DNA from: Spirosoma linguale DSM 74
GTDB taxonomy: Bacteria > Bacteroidota > Bacteroidia > Cytophagales > Spirosomataceae
Assembly (NCBI GenBank): GCA_000024525.1
Contig: CP001769.1
Span: 3,567,001 to 3,631,000, forward strand
Length of the DNA: 64,000 nt
Reading direction: 5' to 3'
The notes under the pieces are model-generated. The model was not told the DNA's origin. It saw only the letters and a program-made list of their open reading frames with translations, and searched no databases. Shown here piece by piece: positions 17,613 through 26,518 of this stretch (the first letter of the stretch is position 1; each line of letters starts with the position of its first letter). Made by a program: the position numbers and the translations under genes.

Positions 17613-19838
17613 TTACTGGTTTGTGGATTGTTTTATTTTTCGTCTGACTTCTTCGGTGTCTTTCAACGCCCGTGCTACCTGATACCATTCTCTGGCCCCC
17701 TCAAACTCGTCGTTATCAAAGATTTTGTTTGCCTTAGCCATGTATTTGTTAAAAGCAGCGTCGGCTTTGGCTGTATTTAAGTCCAGCTCTTTGGCCAGTA
17801 CCTGCGCCTTGCTGAATGCGGCAATGGCTTTTGCTTTATTATTTCCGCTGTTAATGGCGTTAACACCCTCCTCAATAAGCTGATCGTACGTCTCCTGCTG
17901 TAGCAGCTTCTCCTTCAGTCGTTTGGCGTTTTCATCTTCCTTGTTCTTACTGTCATCAGGCTTAGGAGCTTCGGATGATGGTACCTTAGACGGCTCTGCT
18001 GGTGGTATTACCGACTGACTTTGGGAATCAGCCGTTATAGCTTTCTTCGCGTCGGTGGCGGCTTTATTCAGGGCAGCTACATCCTTTCGGGAAGGGTCAA
18101 GCAGTAAGGCACTGTTAGTCAGTTCGATTACCCGATCATAGTCTTTGCGATGGTAAGCCAGCCTGGCTTTGGCATAAGCAACATCTATGCGGGTAGCCAG
18201 TGACTCTTTTGTCTCACCCGGCCTGGGTTCTATTGCTCCTGTTCGCGAACGCTCTGGTGAAGATTCCGTTTTAGTAACAGCACCTAGTCCAACACCCGCG
18301 ACCGATACACTATCTGGCTTTTCGGAGTGGCCTGTTTTTATACTCAATGGGCTAATATACCAGGCTAGCGCAGCCACCACGATAGCTGCCGGAACGACAG
18401 CCGCCCACGGGAAAGTCCGCCCCGGTACCGGTGTACTGACAACAGGCGGCAAAACAGGTGCTGGTGGTGCAGCTTCCCGCGGAACAGCTGGAGTCGCTGC
18501 CCGTTGTAATGATGCGTAGGTCTCGACAGCAGCAGGCTTGGGTTGGGTAACCGGCAGATTGATGACGGGTAAGCCCGGCTCGTCAAACACATCGGTACGC
18601 TCCTCTACATACGCATCGGTCAACTCAGGCTCCTCTATTTTTGGTTGAGGCTGAGATTTAGGTCGTAACTCCTCAATACAAAACGCCAATCCGCGAATGG
18701 CCGCTTCGTGCGTTGGTTGATGCCCAAGCACTTGTTCATAGCAACTTTTAGCCGGTTCAAAAAGCTGTTGATCCAGCAACCGCCCGGCTTTTGTCAGCAA
18801 CGCCGTAATCTCCTGCTCGAGAATGCCTTTTTTGCATTGGTCAACCCCGTTCAGTGCTTCCGTATTATGCTCCCGTTTGGCAAGGATCTGATCAAACAGG
18901 ACAAGGGCTTCTTCGTACCGCTGCCTGTTAACCAGCGCCCGGGCGTCGGACAACTGCTGTGGAATGAAATCCAGCAAGTCCAGCAATTCGTCCTCTTTAC
19001 GAACCCGTTCGCGAATATCCCGCACCAGACACCGGCGGATCATGGCCCGGTACGGTTCGGCAATCTGGTCAAGGCGGGCGGGTAGCTGAACGGTAATAAT
19101 TTTCTTTTCAATCTCCCGCCGAACAGACTGCTCACTGCTGTTACGCAGGTCGGACCGAAATGGTTTTTCGCCCGTCATTAGCTCGTACAGAATGACGCCA
19201 AAAGCCCATAAGTCGAGGTTGAAACTCACCCGGCTCCCTTCAATCTGCTCGGGGGCTTTGTAAGATGGTGTCCCGCGACCGTCACTCAGGTCGAAATCAG
19301 AGCTATCCAGTTCGTCGTCGCTCACCAGTTTACTAAGCCCGAAATCAGCAATTTTGGGAATAAACCGCCCGGCATTATCACGCGAAATAAGGATGTTCGC
19401 CGGTTTGAAATCACGGTGAACAATCCGGTTTTTGTGCAGATGCTGTAGCCCCAGCAGAATGCCTTTCGTGATGTCGTACTTTTGGGTGGGTGTGAGGGGT
19501 TCCCGTCGCAATAAGTCAGCCAGATTGCCATCGGGATAATACTTCATGATCGCAAAATCGCTGACGCTGGTATCGGTCTCAAGTCGGTAACAGGCATCAT
19601 ACCGGGCTATGTTAGCCTGCCGGGGTACTCGCTTGGCCAGTTCAACTTCGGCCCGCAGGGATTTTGTGTCGTTCCCTTTGAACTCGCTGATCTTTATGGC
19701 TACCCACTCCGTTTCCAGCTGATCTTCGACTTTTATTACCCTGCCATACGAGCCACTACCCAACAAAGCCCCATCATCATTGGGGCGAATTGGGTAGCGT
19801 TTCCTGAAGTCATGAAAGGTCGTAAACGGTTGATTCAT
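17613..19838 (-). CDS. Membrane Ser/Thr protein kinase with TPR region
   Basis: This 741-residue Hanks-type kinase has an intact catalytic domain at about residues 20-290. It shows the glycine loop G-S-G-S-Y-G (27-32), V-A-I-K with Lys49, H-R-D-F-K-P-A-N near 142, D-F-G-L-S-K, and G-T-P-S-Y-K-A-P-E-Q in the activation segment. TPR-like repeats follow (about 295-395), then a Pro-rich linker, one transmembrane helix (about 475-495) and a C-terminal TPR-rich region outside the membrane. It is encoded with a PP2C phosphatase and two FHA proteins, the expected eraser and readers of its phosphothreonine marks. It starts 33 bp after the caspase gene. Confidence 0.93.
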   Translation of the reverse strand: MNQPFTTFHDFRKRYPIRPNDDGALLGSGSYGRVIKVEDQLETEWVAIKISEFKGNDTKSLRAEVELAKRVPRQANIARYDACYRLETDTSVSDFAIMKYYPDGNLADLLRREPLTPTQKYDITKGILLGLQHLHKNRIVHRDFKPANILISRDNAGRFIPKIADFGLSKLVSDDELDSSDFDLSDGRGTPSYKAPEQIEGSRVSFNLDLWAFGVILYELMTGEKPFRSDLRNSSEQSVRREIEKKIITVQLPARLDQIAEPYRAMIRRCLVRDIRERVRKEDELLDLLDFIPQQLSDARALVNRQRYEEALVLFDQILAKREHNTEALNGVDQCKKGILEQEITALLTKAGRLLDQQLFEPAKSCYEQVLGHQPTHEAAIRGLAFCIEELRPKSQPQPKIEEPELTDAYVEERTDVFDEPGLPVINLPVTQPKPAAVETYASLQRAATPAVPREAAPPAPVLPPVVSTPVPGRTFPWAAVVPAAIVVAALAWYISPLSIKTGHSEKPDSVSVAGVGLGAVTKTESSPERSRTGAIEPRPGETKESLATRIDVAYAKARLAYHRKDYDRVIELTNSALLLDPSRKDVAALNKAATDAKKAITADSQSQSVIPPAEPSKVPSSEAPKPDDSKNKEDENAKRLKEKLLQQETYDQLIEEGVNAINSGNNKAKAIAAFSKAQVLAKELDLNTAKADAAFNKYMAKANKIFDNDEFEGAREWYQVARALKDTEEVRRKIKQSTNQ

Positions 19839-19871
19839 CGCGTTCGGTTAAAGTTCAGTCACAGATTTTTG

Positions 19872-20657
19872 TCAACGATAGGCCAATGGCAGGCTATCCG
19901 AAAAGCGCCCGTAAAACATGGGCGTTTGCCGTCCCTGCGTTCGCTTCTTCAACTGCGGAGATACGTATTGGTGTAATTCTTTAATGGTGACAATGCCGTT
20001 TCCGTCGAGGTCGGCCTTACCGGACAGGCCCCGCAGCAGGAAATACGTAAAGGCCCCACCCGCCAGCCGACTATCCTCAACGGCCAATTGGGTAGATCGG
20101 CTGGCCAGTAGCATGGCTACGTTACTGCGATCTGTCTGGCTTGGGGTAACAAGCTGTTGGGCCTCCCGCCGGGCTGTCAGTTTCCGGGTCATACCGCCCG
20201 AGAGGCAGGCATCAGCAATGCATAATTTTGTTTTCGCGCCGGAGCGGTAAAAGGCGGTTTTTATATCCCGGTACGTGAGTAAGCCATCAGGCTTGCCAGG
20301 TTCAACGTCGTAGGGGACAAAACTGTCTGGCATACCGTGTCCCGAAAAATAGAGAATGATTCGATCCGCTTCCGTAGCCTGCTGAAACACAGCAAGCTGC
20401 TGCTCAATAGCGGCCTGCGTAGCCTGGCGATTTGTCAGCAGCCGAATGTTGGAAGCGGGTACGCTCCCACCCGATTTACTTTGCAGAAAAGCCGCAAACT
20501 GGCGGGCATCCCGATCAGCAAACCGTAAATCGCCGGTTGCATAAGACAGGGCTTTATAGTCGGAAATACCAACAACAACGGCATAGGTTTGCCCGGTAAA
20601 CGCCCGTTGCTGAGCAGGCAGCAACAAACTCAACGCCAGGAGTAAATTAGTCAGCAT
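19872..20657 (-). CDS. Exported caspase-like cysteine protease (peptidase C14)
   Basis: This 261-residue caspase-fold protein has the catalytic His in Y-F-S-G-H-G-M (about residue 107) and the catalytic Cys in A-D-A-C-L-S-G-G (about 149). The fold starts with Y-A-V-V-V-G-I-S-D-Y. The first about 20 residues form a hydrophobic signal peptide, so it is probably exported. A D-L-D-G-N-G-I-V-T-I-K-E-L stretch near 220 resembles a calcium-binding loop. Its start overlaps the end of the PP2C gene by 11 bp. The family cleaves after basic or acidic residues depending on subgroup; the specificity is not predictable here. Confidence 0.88.
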   Translation of the reverse strand: MLTNLLLALSLLLPAQQRAFTGQTYAVVVGISDYKALSYATGDLRFADRDARQFAAFLQSKSGGSVPASNIRLLTNRQATQAAIEQQLAVFQQATEADRIILYFSGHGMPDSFVPYDVEPGKPDGLLTYRDIKTAFYRSGAKTKLCIADACLSGGMTRKLTARREAQQLVTPSQTDRSNVAMLLASRSTQLAVEDSRLAGGAFTYFLLRGLSGKADLDGNGIVTIKELHQYVSPQLKKRTQGRQTPMFYGRFSDSLPLAYR

Positions 20658-21468
20658 AATTCGTGATGGTATGGATAGACTGCGCCGAATCGGTATGAGC
20701 TACATAACTAATACCGATCAGATAACCGGAGTAATTATCTTTTGAGTGCGCACTACAGAGGGCCTGCAATGACTCCGACTTGGCCTGGTCGGGCATGTTG
20801 CTGGCCAGTACGGTTTCCAGAATATACGTATCGATGGCTTCGAGAACGCCATCGGTGCACATAAAGAAATAATCGCCCGCCTGAACATCGGTCAGTGTAA
20901 CGATATCGGCCATCAGTTTTACAGGCTCGCCTTCCTTATCCGTCACACTCGCCATAACTGCCCGACTCAGTCGATTTCGCCAGGGGTGCGTTAGGGCTTG
21001 CGTGGCCGTGATGATACCAGCCTCAACCATATCTTCGACCTGTCGGTGATCCTTAGTCTGAAAAATCACCTGACCCGCCCGCAGTTGATACACCCGGCTA
21101 TCACCAATATGACAGATCGTAGCGCCCTGTTGGTGCAGTTGCAGCAACGCCAGCGTTGACCCCATCCGGCTAAGCAAAGGGTTCTGTGCCAGATAGGTGC
21201 GATAAGCCTCGTAAGCTCGGTTGAGTATGACCTGTATGTGGGCGGCATCCAGCGTTGGGTTGCCCATCGTTATAACATAGTCTGCTACGGCCTCACAGAG
21301 CAGCTTACTGGCCACTTCCCCCTTGTCGGCCCCGCCCATTCCGTCACAAACGACAAAAAGCTCTGTTTGCTCAGTCGCCTTGTCGACATTCGGATACAGG
21401 TAATCCTGGTTATTGGTCCGTTGGCCGAGGTGCGAAAAAGCCATTGGAAATGCTCGATAGATTTTCAT
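20647..21468 (-). CDS. PP2C-family Ser/Thr protein phosphatase
   Basis: This 273-residue PPM phosphatase has the metal-binding motifs in order: R-T-N-N-Q-D (17-22), V-C-D-G-M-G-G (40-46), G-S-T-L-A near 105, I-G-D-S-R-V-Y near 122 and C-T-D-G-V-L-E near 212. All metal ligands look intact. Without a signal peptide or membrane helix it should be cytoplasmic, where it would remove phosphate from targets of the kinase three genes downstream. It starts 3 bp after the FHA gene stop and overlaps the caspase gene. Confidence 0.93.
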   Translation of the reverse strand: MKIYRAFPMAFSHLGQRTNNQDYLYPNVDKATEQTELFVVCDGMGGADKGEVASKLLCEAVADYVITMGNPTLDAAHIQVILNRAYEAYRTYLAQNPLLSRMGSTLALLQLHQQGATICHIGDSRVYQLRAGQVIFQTKDHRQVEDMVEAGIITATQALTHPWRNRLSRAVMASVTDKEGEPVKLMADIVTLTDVQAGDYFFMCTDGVLEAIDTYILETVLASNMPDQAKSESLQALCSAHSKDNYSGYLIGISYVAHTDSAQSIHTITNYAD

Positions 21469-21471
21469 GCG

Positions 21472-22074
21472 TTATTGGGTACGGTCGGGGTTGAAATCCA
21501 GCTCGACTTTGTAGGTGTCGAGCATGGCTGAGGGAATCACGTAATGCGACAGGCGAAAGCTATCAACGCCACCGAGGGTAACAATTCCTTCATCTTCCAC
21601 ATCAACAATTTCTGTTTTCTGCAAGGGTGTAGCGTTCAGCTTTGTCCCATTCAGGCTGTATTGATGCGTTTTCCCATCATTATCAATGGCTCCATCCTGT
21701 AAGTGGTAGCGTAGCTGACCGGTCCATTTATCGAACGCGACAGTTAGGGTGCTGTGTCGGCGGCTGATGAAACACCGACCATTGTGCATAAACCGATCTA
21801 GCTGAACGGTGCATAAATCCGACGTACCAATGACGTTTCGTCCAAATTGGAGCGGATAAATCAGTTGGGAATCGCCCAGATAAGTTAGCTGACCAAAAGC
21901 GGGTAAGCCACGCACAATGTTCTCGTCATACTGAAACCCAGCAGACAGTGTATTGATTGCCCCGCAACCAAGATGCGAGCACACAATTGAGCCGCGTTCG
22001 GCGTCAGCGGCACGAACCATGATCCGACGGCCACACTGCCGACAGTCGATAAGAGTTGTTTTAAATACGCTCAT
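21472..22074 (-). CDS. Zinc-ribbon plus FHA-domain protein
   Basis: This 200-residue protein has an N-terminal putative zinc-binding knuckle, C-R-Q-C at 11-14 and C-S-H-L-G-C at about 32-37. An FHA domain follows (about 70-165) with F-G-R-N-V-I-G, S-R-R-H-S and, later, S-L-N-G-T-K-L. FHA domains bind phosphothreonine peptides, so it probably reads marks placed by the operon's kinase. It is 5 bp after the preceding gene and 3 bp before the PP2C gene, which argues for tight co-expression. Confidence 0.85.
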   Translation of the reverse strand: MSVFKTTLIDCRQCGRRIMVRAADAERGSIVCSHLGCGAINTLSAGFQYDENIVRGLPAFGQLTYLGDSQLIYPLQFGRNVIGTSDLCTVQLDRFMHNGRCFISRRHSTLTVAFDKWTGQLRYHLQDGAIDNDGKTHQYSLNGTKLNATPLQKTEIVDVEDEGIVTLGGVDSFRLSHYVIPSAMLDTYKVELDFNPDRTQ

Positions 22075-22079
22075 GCCCG

Positions 22080-23057
22080 TTACTCGTCCATGTCATGTAC
22101 ATCTCCATCGTTGACATAGGTATCATCGGGCTCATGGGAATCGGCCAGATACACGGTGTCATCATCGTCCTCGGTTTCGTTCAGAAGATGTTCGTCAGTG
22201 GGCGCTGCTGGCGCAGGTGTAGGGTCAACCAGTTCTGGCTCAAGGATTGAATCGACCACTTCTTTCCCCATGCTGTCTTCCAGCCCCTGGCTAAACTGAT
22301 CGTTGCTCAGCACAAATGGTTTGTCGATCCTTTCGATTTCTACCAGTTCGCCGTTCAATGAATCAAAGCGCATAATTGTATCCAGACCATCATCACCACG
22401 GGCATCAACAATCCGGTAGGTATAGCCATCGGCCCCTTCCATCACCAGCGTATCAATAATGCCATCCTGGTCGAAATCGAGCCCCATAACGCGTTGGCCA
22501 TTTAAGTGCCCTTCTATAATGGTTGGCTCTGTGGCTTCGGCTGAGGAATGTGTTGCCGGAGTGCCTGCCACTGCCTGTCTGTAGGGCTTAACAGGCAGTT
22601 CCTCCTGTGTAATCATTTCCGTGAATTCCTGGCGTTGTTCCAGAGAAAGGCTGCTCCACTCCTCTTTCTCGAAGGTATTGTACCAGCGTCCGTGCCAGCT
22701 GAAAACCCCACCCACGCCCACTTCTTTGCGAGCCGTTTCAAAAGCCTGTTCGAAAGACATGGTATCGGCTACTTTACCGGATGCGTCGATGTCCGTCGGC
22801 AAAGCAACTGGTTGAGTTGAGGTACCGGTGCTAGTGGTGGATTCTGCTGGGTCTGAATCAGTTGAACCAGTTGTATCAGTAGACTTCCCTGACCCCTTTG
22901 TTATGGCCCAGGCCGCCCCGCCCATTAATAAGGTAGCGGAGGAGATGGCCAGTAATTTTTTCTGGTTGGTGCTAAGACCTGACTTGGCGGGTGTGGTAGC
23001 TTGTGGCATGGAATAAGCGTCCGTTGGTAAATCGGTTAGTTTAGAAAGTTGTGACAT
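22080..23057 (-). CDS. Conserved-looking membrane protein of unknown function with W-H-G motif
   Basis: This 325-residue protein has a short polar N-terminus, one hydrophobic helix (about 35-55) and a long Ser/Thr/Asp linker. A compact motif follows at about 105-150: F-E-T-A-R-K-E, G-V-F-S-W-H-G-R-W-Y-N-T-F and E-W-S-S-L-S. An EF-hand-like loop D-F-D-Q-D-G-I-I-D-T lies near 198, and the C-terminal tail is very acidic. I do not recognise a named family. As a single-pass protein between the two FHA genes it could be a kinase substrate or scaffold; this is inference only. Confidence 0.65.
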   Translation of the reverse strand: MSQLSKLTDLPTDAYSMPQATTPAKSGLSTNQKKLLAISSATLLMGGAAWAITKGSGKSTDTTGSTDSDPAESTTSTGTSTQPVALPTDIDASGKVADTMSFEQAFETARKEVGVGGVFSWHGRWYNTFEKEEWSSLSLEQRQEFTEMITQEELPVKPYRQAVAGTPATHSSAEATEPTIIEGHLNGQRVMGLDFDQDGIIDTLVMEGADGYTYRIVDARGDDGLDTIMRFDSLNGELVEIERIDKPFVLSNDQFSQGLEDSMGKEVVDSILEPELVDPTPAPAAPTDEHLLNETEDDDDTVYLADSHEPDDTYVNDGDVHDMDE

Positions 23058-23137
23058 GGTCGATAGAAACTATGTGTTGAAAGTTGCCGGTATATCTGCT
23101 CCGGCTGAAAAAGGTGAGTCGGAAAGTCAGATTTTTT

Positions 23138-23932
23138 TTAGCTGACCCAGATTGCCTGACAACGGCGGCAAGTCTTTTGTGCTGCCAGAAGGTCCCAATC
23201 ACGTGTACCAAATGGATCGCGGCAGGCCGGATTCGGACACCTATACACGTCACGGTATTCTCTATCGATTATTTCGAGTTTCTCGTCGGTCGACAGCAGC
23301 GTAGAGCTTAGCGTAGGGATGAGTACACTCAGCCCTGCCCCCGACATAATCTGAATAAAGGGCAACGCACCTCCGCCAGTAGACAGCACGGCAGTTATGC
23401 CCACAACGGAGGAAAGTATAACGCTACCCGTTCGAATCATTTTCTCCCGGTTGCGGCAATCCCGACGTAGCCGGGGGTATTGCTCATAAACCAGTTTTAA
23501 CGCGGCAAAAGAAGAAGTAAAATCGAGCGGCTGTACTGCCACTGTTGATTTGGCTGGTGACGGGGGAGCTTCCGGGGCCACAACAGGCTGCGGCTGCGCT
23601 TTGGCAAGTGGCCGGGCAGCCTTGTCAGGCAACAACGCGACCAGTTGCTGACAGGTCATCTCTGTTTCGGCAAGTCGAATCAGGTCCTGCTCACCCACTA
23701 CCTTTCGGGTAACTCTCAGGCCGTTAACATAAGAGCCATTTTTACTCTGAAGGTCTTCAAGAATGAAATTTGAAGGCGTACAATAAATCAATCGGGCATG
23801 ATGCCCACTTATTTTACTATCTGAAATAACAAGCTGATTATCAGCAGTCCGGCCTATTGAATAGGATGGCAGGTGACTTAACTCGTCAATAAATTGTTCG
23901 AGTTTATTCTCACTTATCGGTAAGGGTGGCAT
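23138..23932 (-). CDS. FHA-domain protein with C-terminal zinc ribbon
   Basis: This 264-residue protein is the first gene of the leftward operon. An FHA domain (about residues 20-100) shows S-I-G-R-T, I-S-G-H-H-A-R and L-Q-S-K-N-G-S-Y-V-N-G, all the phosphothreonine-binding positions. A hydrophobic segment lies near 180-205. The C-terminus has C-P-N-P-A-C and, later, C-R-R-C-Q-A-I-W, a four-cysteine zinc ribbon. The layout mirrors the second FHA protein with its zinc motif at the other end. The next gene follows after 80 bp. Confidence 0.85.
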   Translation of the reverse strand: MPPLPISENKLEQFIDELSHLPSYSIGRTADNQLVISDSKISGHHARLIYCTPSNFILEDLQSKNGSYVNGLRVTRKVVGEQDLIRLAETEMTCQQLVALLPDKAARPLAKAQPQPVVAPEAPPSPAKSTVAVQPLDFTSSFAALKLVYEQYPRLRRDCRNREKMIRTGSVILSSVVGITAVLSTGGGALPFIQIMSGAGLSVLIPTLSSTLLSTDEKLEIIDREYRDVYRCPNPACRDPFGTRDWDLLAAQKTCRRCQAIWVS

Positions 23933-24150
23933 GGAGTAGATAACGGGTACTACTCAGCAAGGTATAGTATAGGTGACCTTTAATATGAATATTTCTTATT
24001 TATTTTTTAATCGGTATAAAAACGCAAATAAAAATAAACGATTAATTAACTTTTGAAAAACGAATGCATACAAATTATAACATTCAGGTAAATACGTTCT
24101 AACTATTCCTCCGTTAACATATTGTCATCATGGCAGGCTGTCAGCAGCAG

Positions 24151-24186
24151 CAAAAAGAGATGGCCCGCTTACCAAACGAGCCATCT
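24151..24186 (-). terminator. Rho-independent terminator on the reverse strand, no gene in front
   Basis: Reading the reverse strand, AGATGGCTCGTTT (24186-24174) pairs with AAGCGGGCCATCT (24170-24158), 13 bp with two U-G pairs and a 3-nt loop, then CTTTTTG. On the forward strand the same positions become C-A mismatches and no U-run follows, so the signal is for a leftward transcript. Confidence 0.6.
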
Positions 24187-24509
24187 GCCAAACACACCTA
24201 ATTAAACAAACCCCAGAGAGCCTGTCCTATAAAACAGTATACTTACGTCGCTTCCCATAATTCGGTTTTGCTTACCTGCGTTTTTCAGGGCAATCGGGCT
24301 GTACGGAAGCACATTCTTCAATCAATTCACAAAATGACAGACCTGAATTTTTCGTTTATATATGGAGTGCTGCAATTCGGCAAGCTATTGGTTCCTCTAC
24401 ACCTTGTTCGGCCCTTAGTATTATAAAAATTACCGTTTTCAACACATCGCCCAGATACTGTCTGGTGCTAACTTTTAGCTAAAAAACAGCAAAGAAGGCA
24501 AACATCGGT

Positions 24510-24517
24510 TATCTTTG
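24510..24517 (+). promoter_or_regulatory. Bacteroidota -7 element for kup
   Basis: TATCTTTG, an exact match to TAnnTTTG, 46 bp before the kup ATG. No clear TTG at the -33 position. Confidence 0.5.
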
Positions 24518-24563
24518 CGCCGTTTTGACCCGCTCGTAAGGCAAGAAGGCGTAAGCCTATTTT

Positions 24564-26516
24564 ATGGAAGATAAGAAACATTTGGACACCGTTACGGCCG
24601 CTGGCCTGCTGGTGGCAATGGGCATCATCTACGGCGATATCGGTACATCGCCATTATACACACTTCGGGCTATCATTGGAGCCGAAAATGTGATTCGACC
24701 GGATGTGGTTCGTGGTGCACTCTCCTGCGTTCTCTGGACATTAACCCTTCAGACAACCGTCAAATATGTGGTCCTGATCCTTAGAGCTGACAACCGGGGA
24801 GAAGGCGGCATATTTGCTTTATATGCACTCGTTCGGCGCCATGCCCGCTGGCTTACGCTCCCGGCCATTATTGGAGGAGCGGCTCTGCTCGCCGATGGGA
24901 TTATTACCCCGCCTATCTCCGTTTCGTCGGCGGTTGAAGGCTTACGACTCCTTTATCCCGCCATCACCCACACGGAGATCATTGAGATCGTCATAGCCAT
25001 TCTAACGATACTTTTCCTGATTCAGGCCTTTGGTACCAATGTGGTGGGTACCGCTTTTGGACCGATCATGCTGGTATGGTTTGTTATGCTGGGTACACTC
25101 GGTGCCATTCAGATTGCGCACGATCCGGGTATTCTGGCGGCTGCCAATCCATATTATGCCTGGTGGCTTCTGGCCGAGTATCCGGGAGGGTTCTGGTTAC
25201 TTGGCTCCGTTTTCCTGTGTACAACCGGTGCCGAAGCGCTTTATTCCGACATGGGCCACTGCGGCCGGTCCAACATCCGGGTAAGCTGGGTATTCGTAAA
25301 GTCGTGCCTGATTCTCAATTATTTCGGACAGGGTGCCTGGCTGATCAGCCAGCAGGGGCAGGTTCTCAACGACCGTATTCCTTTCTACGAAGTTATGCCA
25401 TCCTGGTTCCTGACCATTGGGATCGTCATAGCCACAGCCGCCACCGTTATTGCCAGTCAGGCACTCATCAGCGGCTCATTTACACTCATTAGTGAAGCCA
25501 TTCGACTTAATTTCTGGCCTAAAGTACAGCTTCGTTACCCAAGTGTTCAGAAAGGACAACTGTATGTACCAAGCGTAAATATGCTGCTTTGGGCAGGTTG
25601 CGTGGGCGTGGTACTGTACTTCCGCGAATCGTCGAATATGGAAGCCGCTTACGGGCTGGCGATCACACTAACCATGCTGATGACCACCCTCCTGATGTCG
25701 TATTACCTGTACACGCACAAGTACCAAGCCTGGTGGGTTGTCCTGTTCCTGACGGTTTATCTGGGCATTGAGGGTTCTTTTCTAGTTGCCAACCTGATCA
25801 AGTTCCCACACGGTGGCTGGGTATCGGTTATGATTGGGGCCACCATTGCTGGAGTCATGTACATCTGGCTACAGGCCTTCCAGATCAAACTTCGCCTGAC
25901 GGAATATGTCCGCATCGACCAGTACACCCAGGCGATAAAAGAACTTAGCCGGGATATTAGCATTCCCAAATACGCCACGCACATCGTATTCATGAGCAAT
26001 GCGGCCCGGCAGTCGGAAATAGAATCCAAAATCATTTATTCTATCTTCCAGAAACGCCCCAAACGCGCCGACATTTACTGGTTTGTCCACGTCGATACGA
26101 CCGACGACCCGTACACGATGGAATATAAAGTCAACACCATTGCGCCCGACGACGCCTACAAAGTGACGTTTAAACTGGGTTTCCGGGTCGAACAACGCAT
26201 TAACCTGTTCTTCCGGAAAGTGATTGAAGACATGGTGAAGAACAAAGAGGTGGATATTACCAGCCGCTACGAATCGCTGAGTCGGCAGAATGTTATCGGC
26301 GACTTCCGCTTCGTGGTGCTGGAGAAATTCCTGTCGTTTGAGAATGAACTTCCCGTTCGGGAGCGGTTCATCATGAATCTGTACTTCACCATTAAAGGGT
26401 TCACGACGCCGGAAGACCGCTGGTTCGGCCTCGACAGTAGTTCGGTGAAAGTTGAGAAAGTGCCCCTCGTTATTCGCCCGGTCGAAAACGTGCAGTTGAA
26501 ACGTATCACATCTTAA
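24564..26516 (+). CDS. kup: Kup-type potassium uptake permease
   Basis: This 650-residue protein has about twelve transmembrane helices in the first 450 residues and a cytoplasmic C-terminal domain of about 200, the normal Kup/HAK layout. The diagnostic G-D-I-G-T-S-P-L-Y-T sits in helix 1 at about residues 25-34. It takes up K+ with H+. The ATG at 24564 follows a consensus -7 element by 46 bp. An epimerase gene begins 2 bp after the stop, so they are co-transcribed, with no obvious functional link. Confidence 0.95.
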   Translation: MEDKKHLDTVTAAGLLVAMGIIYGDIGTSPLYTLRAIIGAENVIRPDVVRGALSCVLWTLTLQTTVKYVVLILRADNRGEGGIFALYALVRRHARWLTLPAIIGGAALLADGIITPPISVSSAVEGLRLLYPAITHTEIIEIVIAILTILFLIQAFGTNVVGTAFGPIMLVWFVMLGTLGAIQIAHDPGILAAANPYYAWWLLAEYPGGFWLLGSVFLCTTGAEALYSDMGHCGRSNIRVSWVFVKSCLILNYFGQGAWLISQQGQVLNDRIPFYEVMPSWFLTIGIVIATAATVIASQALISGSFTLISEAIRLNFWPKVQLRYPSVQKGQLYVPSVNMLLWAGCVGVVLYFRESSNMEAAYGLAITLTMLMTTLLMSYYLYTHKYQAWWVVLFLTVYLGIEGSFLVANLIKFPHGGWVSVMIGATIAGVMYIWLQAFQIKLRLTEYVRIDQYTQAIKELSRDISIPKYATHIVFMSNAARQSEIESKIIYSIFQKRPKRADIYWFVHVDTTDDPYTMEYKVNTIAPDDAYKVTFKLGFRVEQRINLFFRKVIEDMVKNKEVDITSRYESLSRQNVIGDFRFVVLEKFLSFENELPVRERFIMNLYFTIKGFTTPEDRWFGLDSSSVKVEKVPLVIRPVENVQLKRITS

Positions 26517-26518
26517 TT

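Larger units (their letters stand above)
23933..24563. other. Intergenic region between the FHA operon and kup
   Basis: About 630 bp separating divergent genes. The left part (23980-24070) is very AT-rich and should hold the FHA-operon promoter. A reverse-strand terminator hairpin lies at 24151-24186 and a kup -7 element at 24510. No plausible protein-coding frame is seen in 24190-24500, so whatever ends at the terminator is non-coding or very short. Confidence 0.5.
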
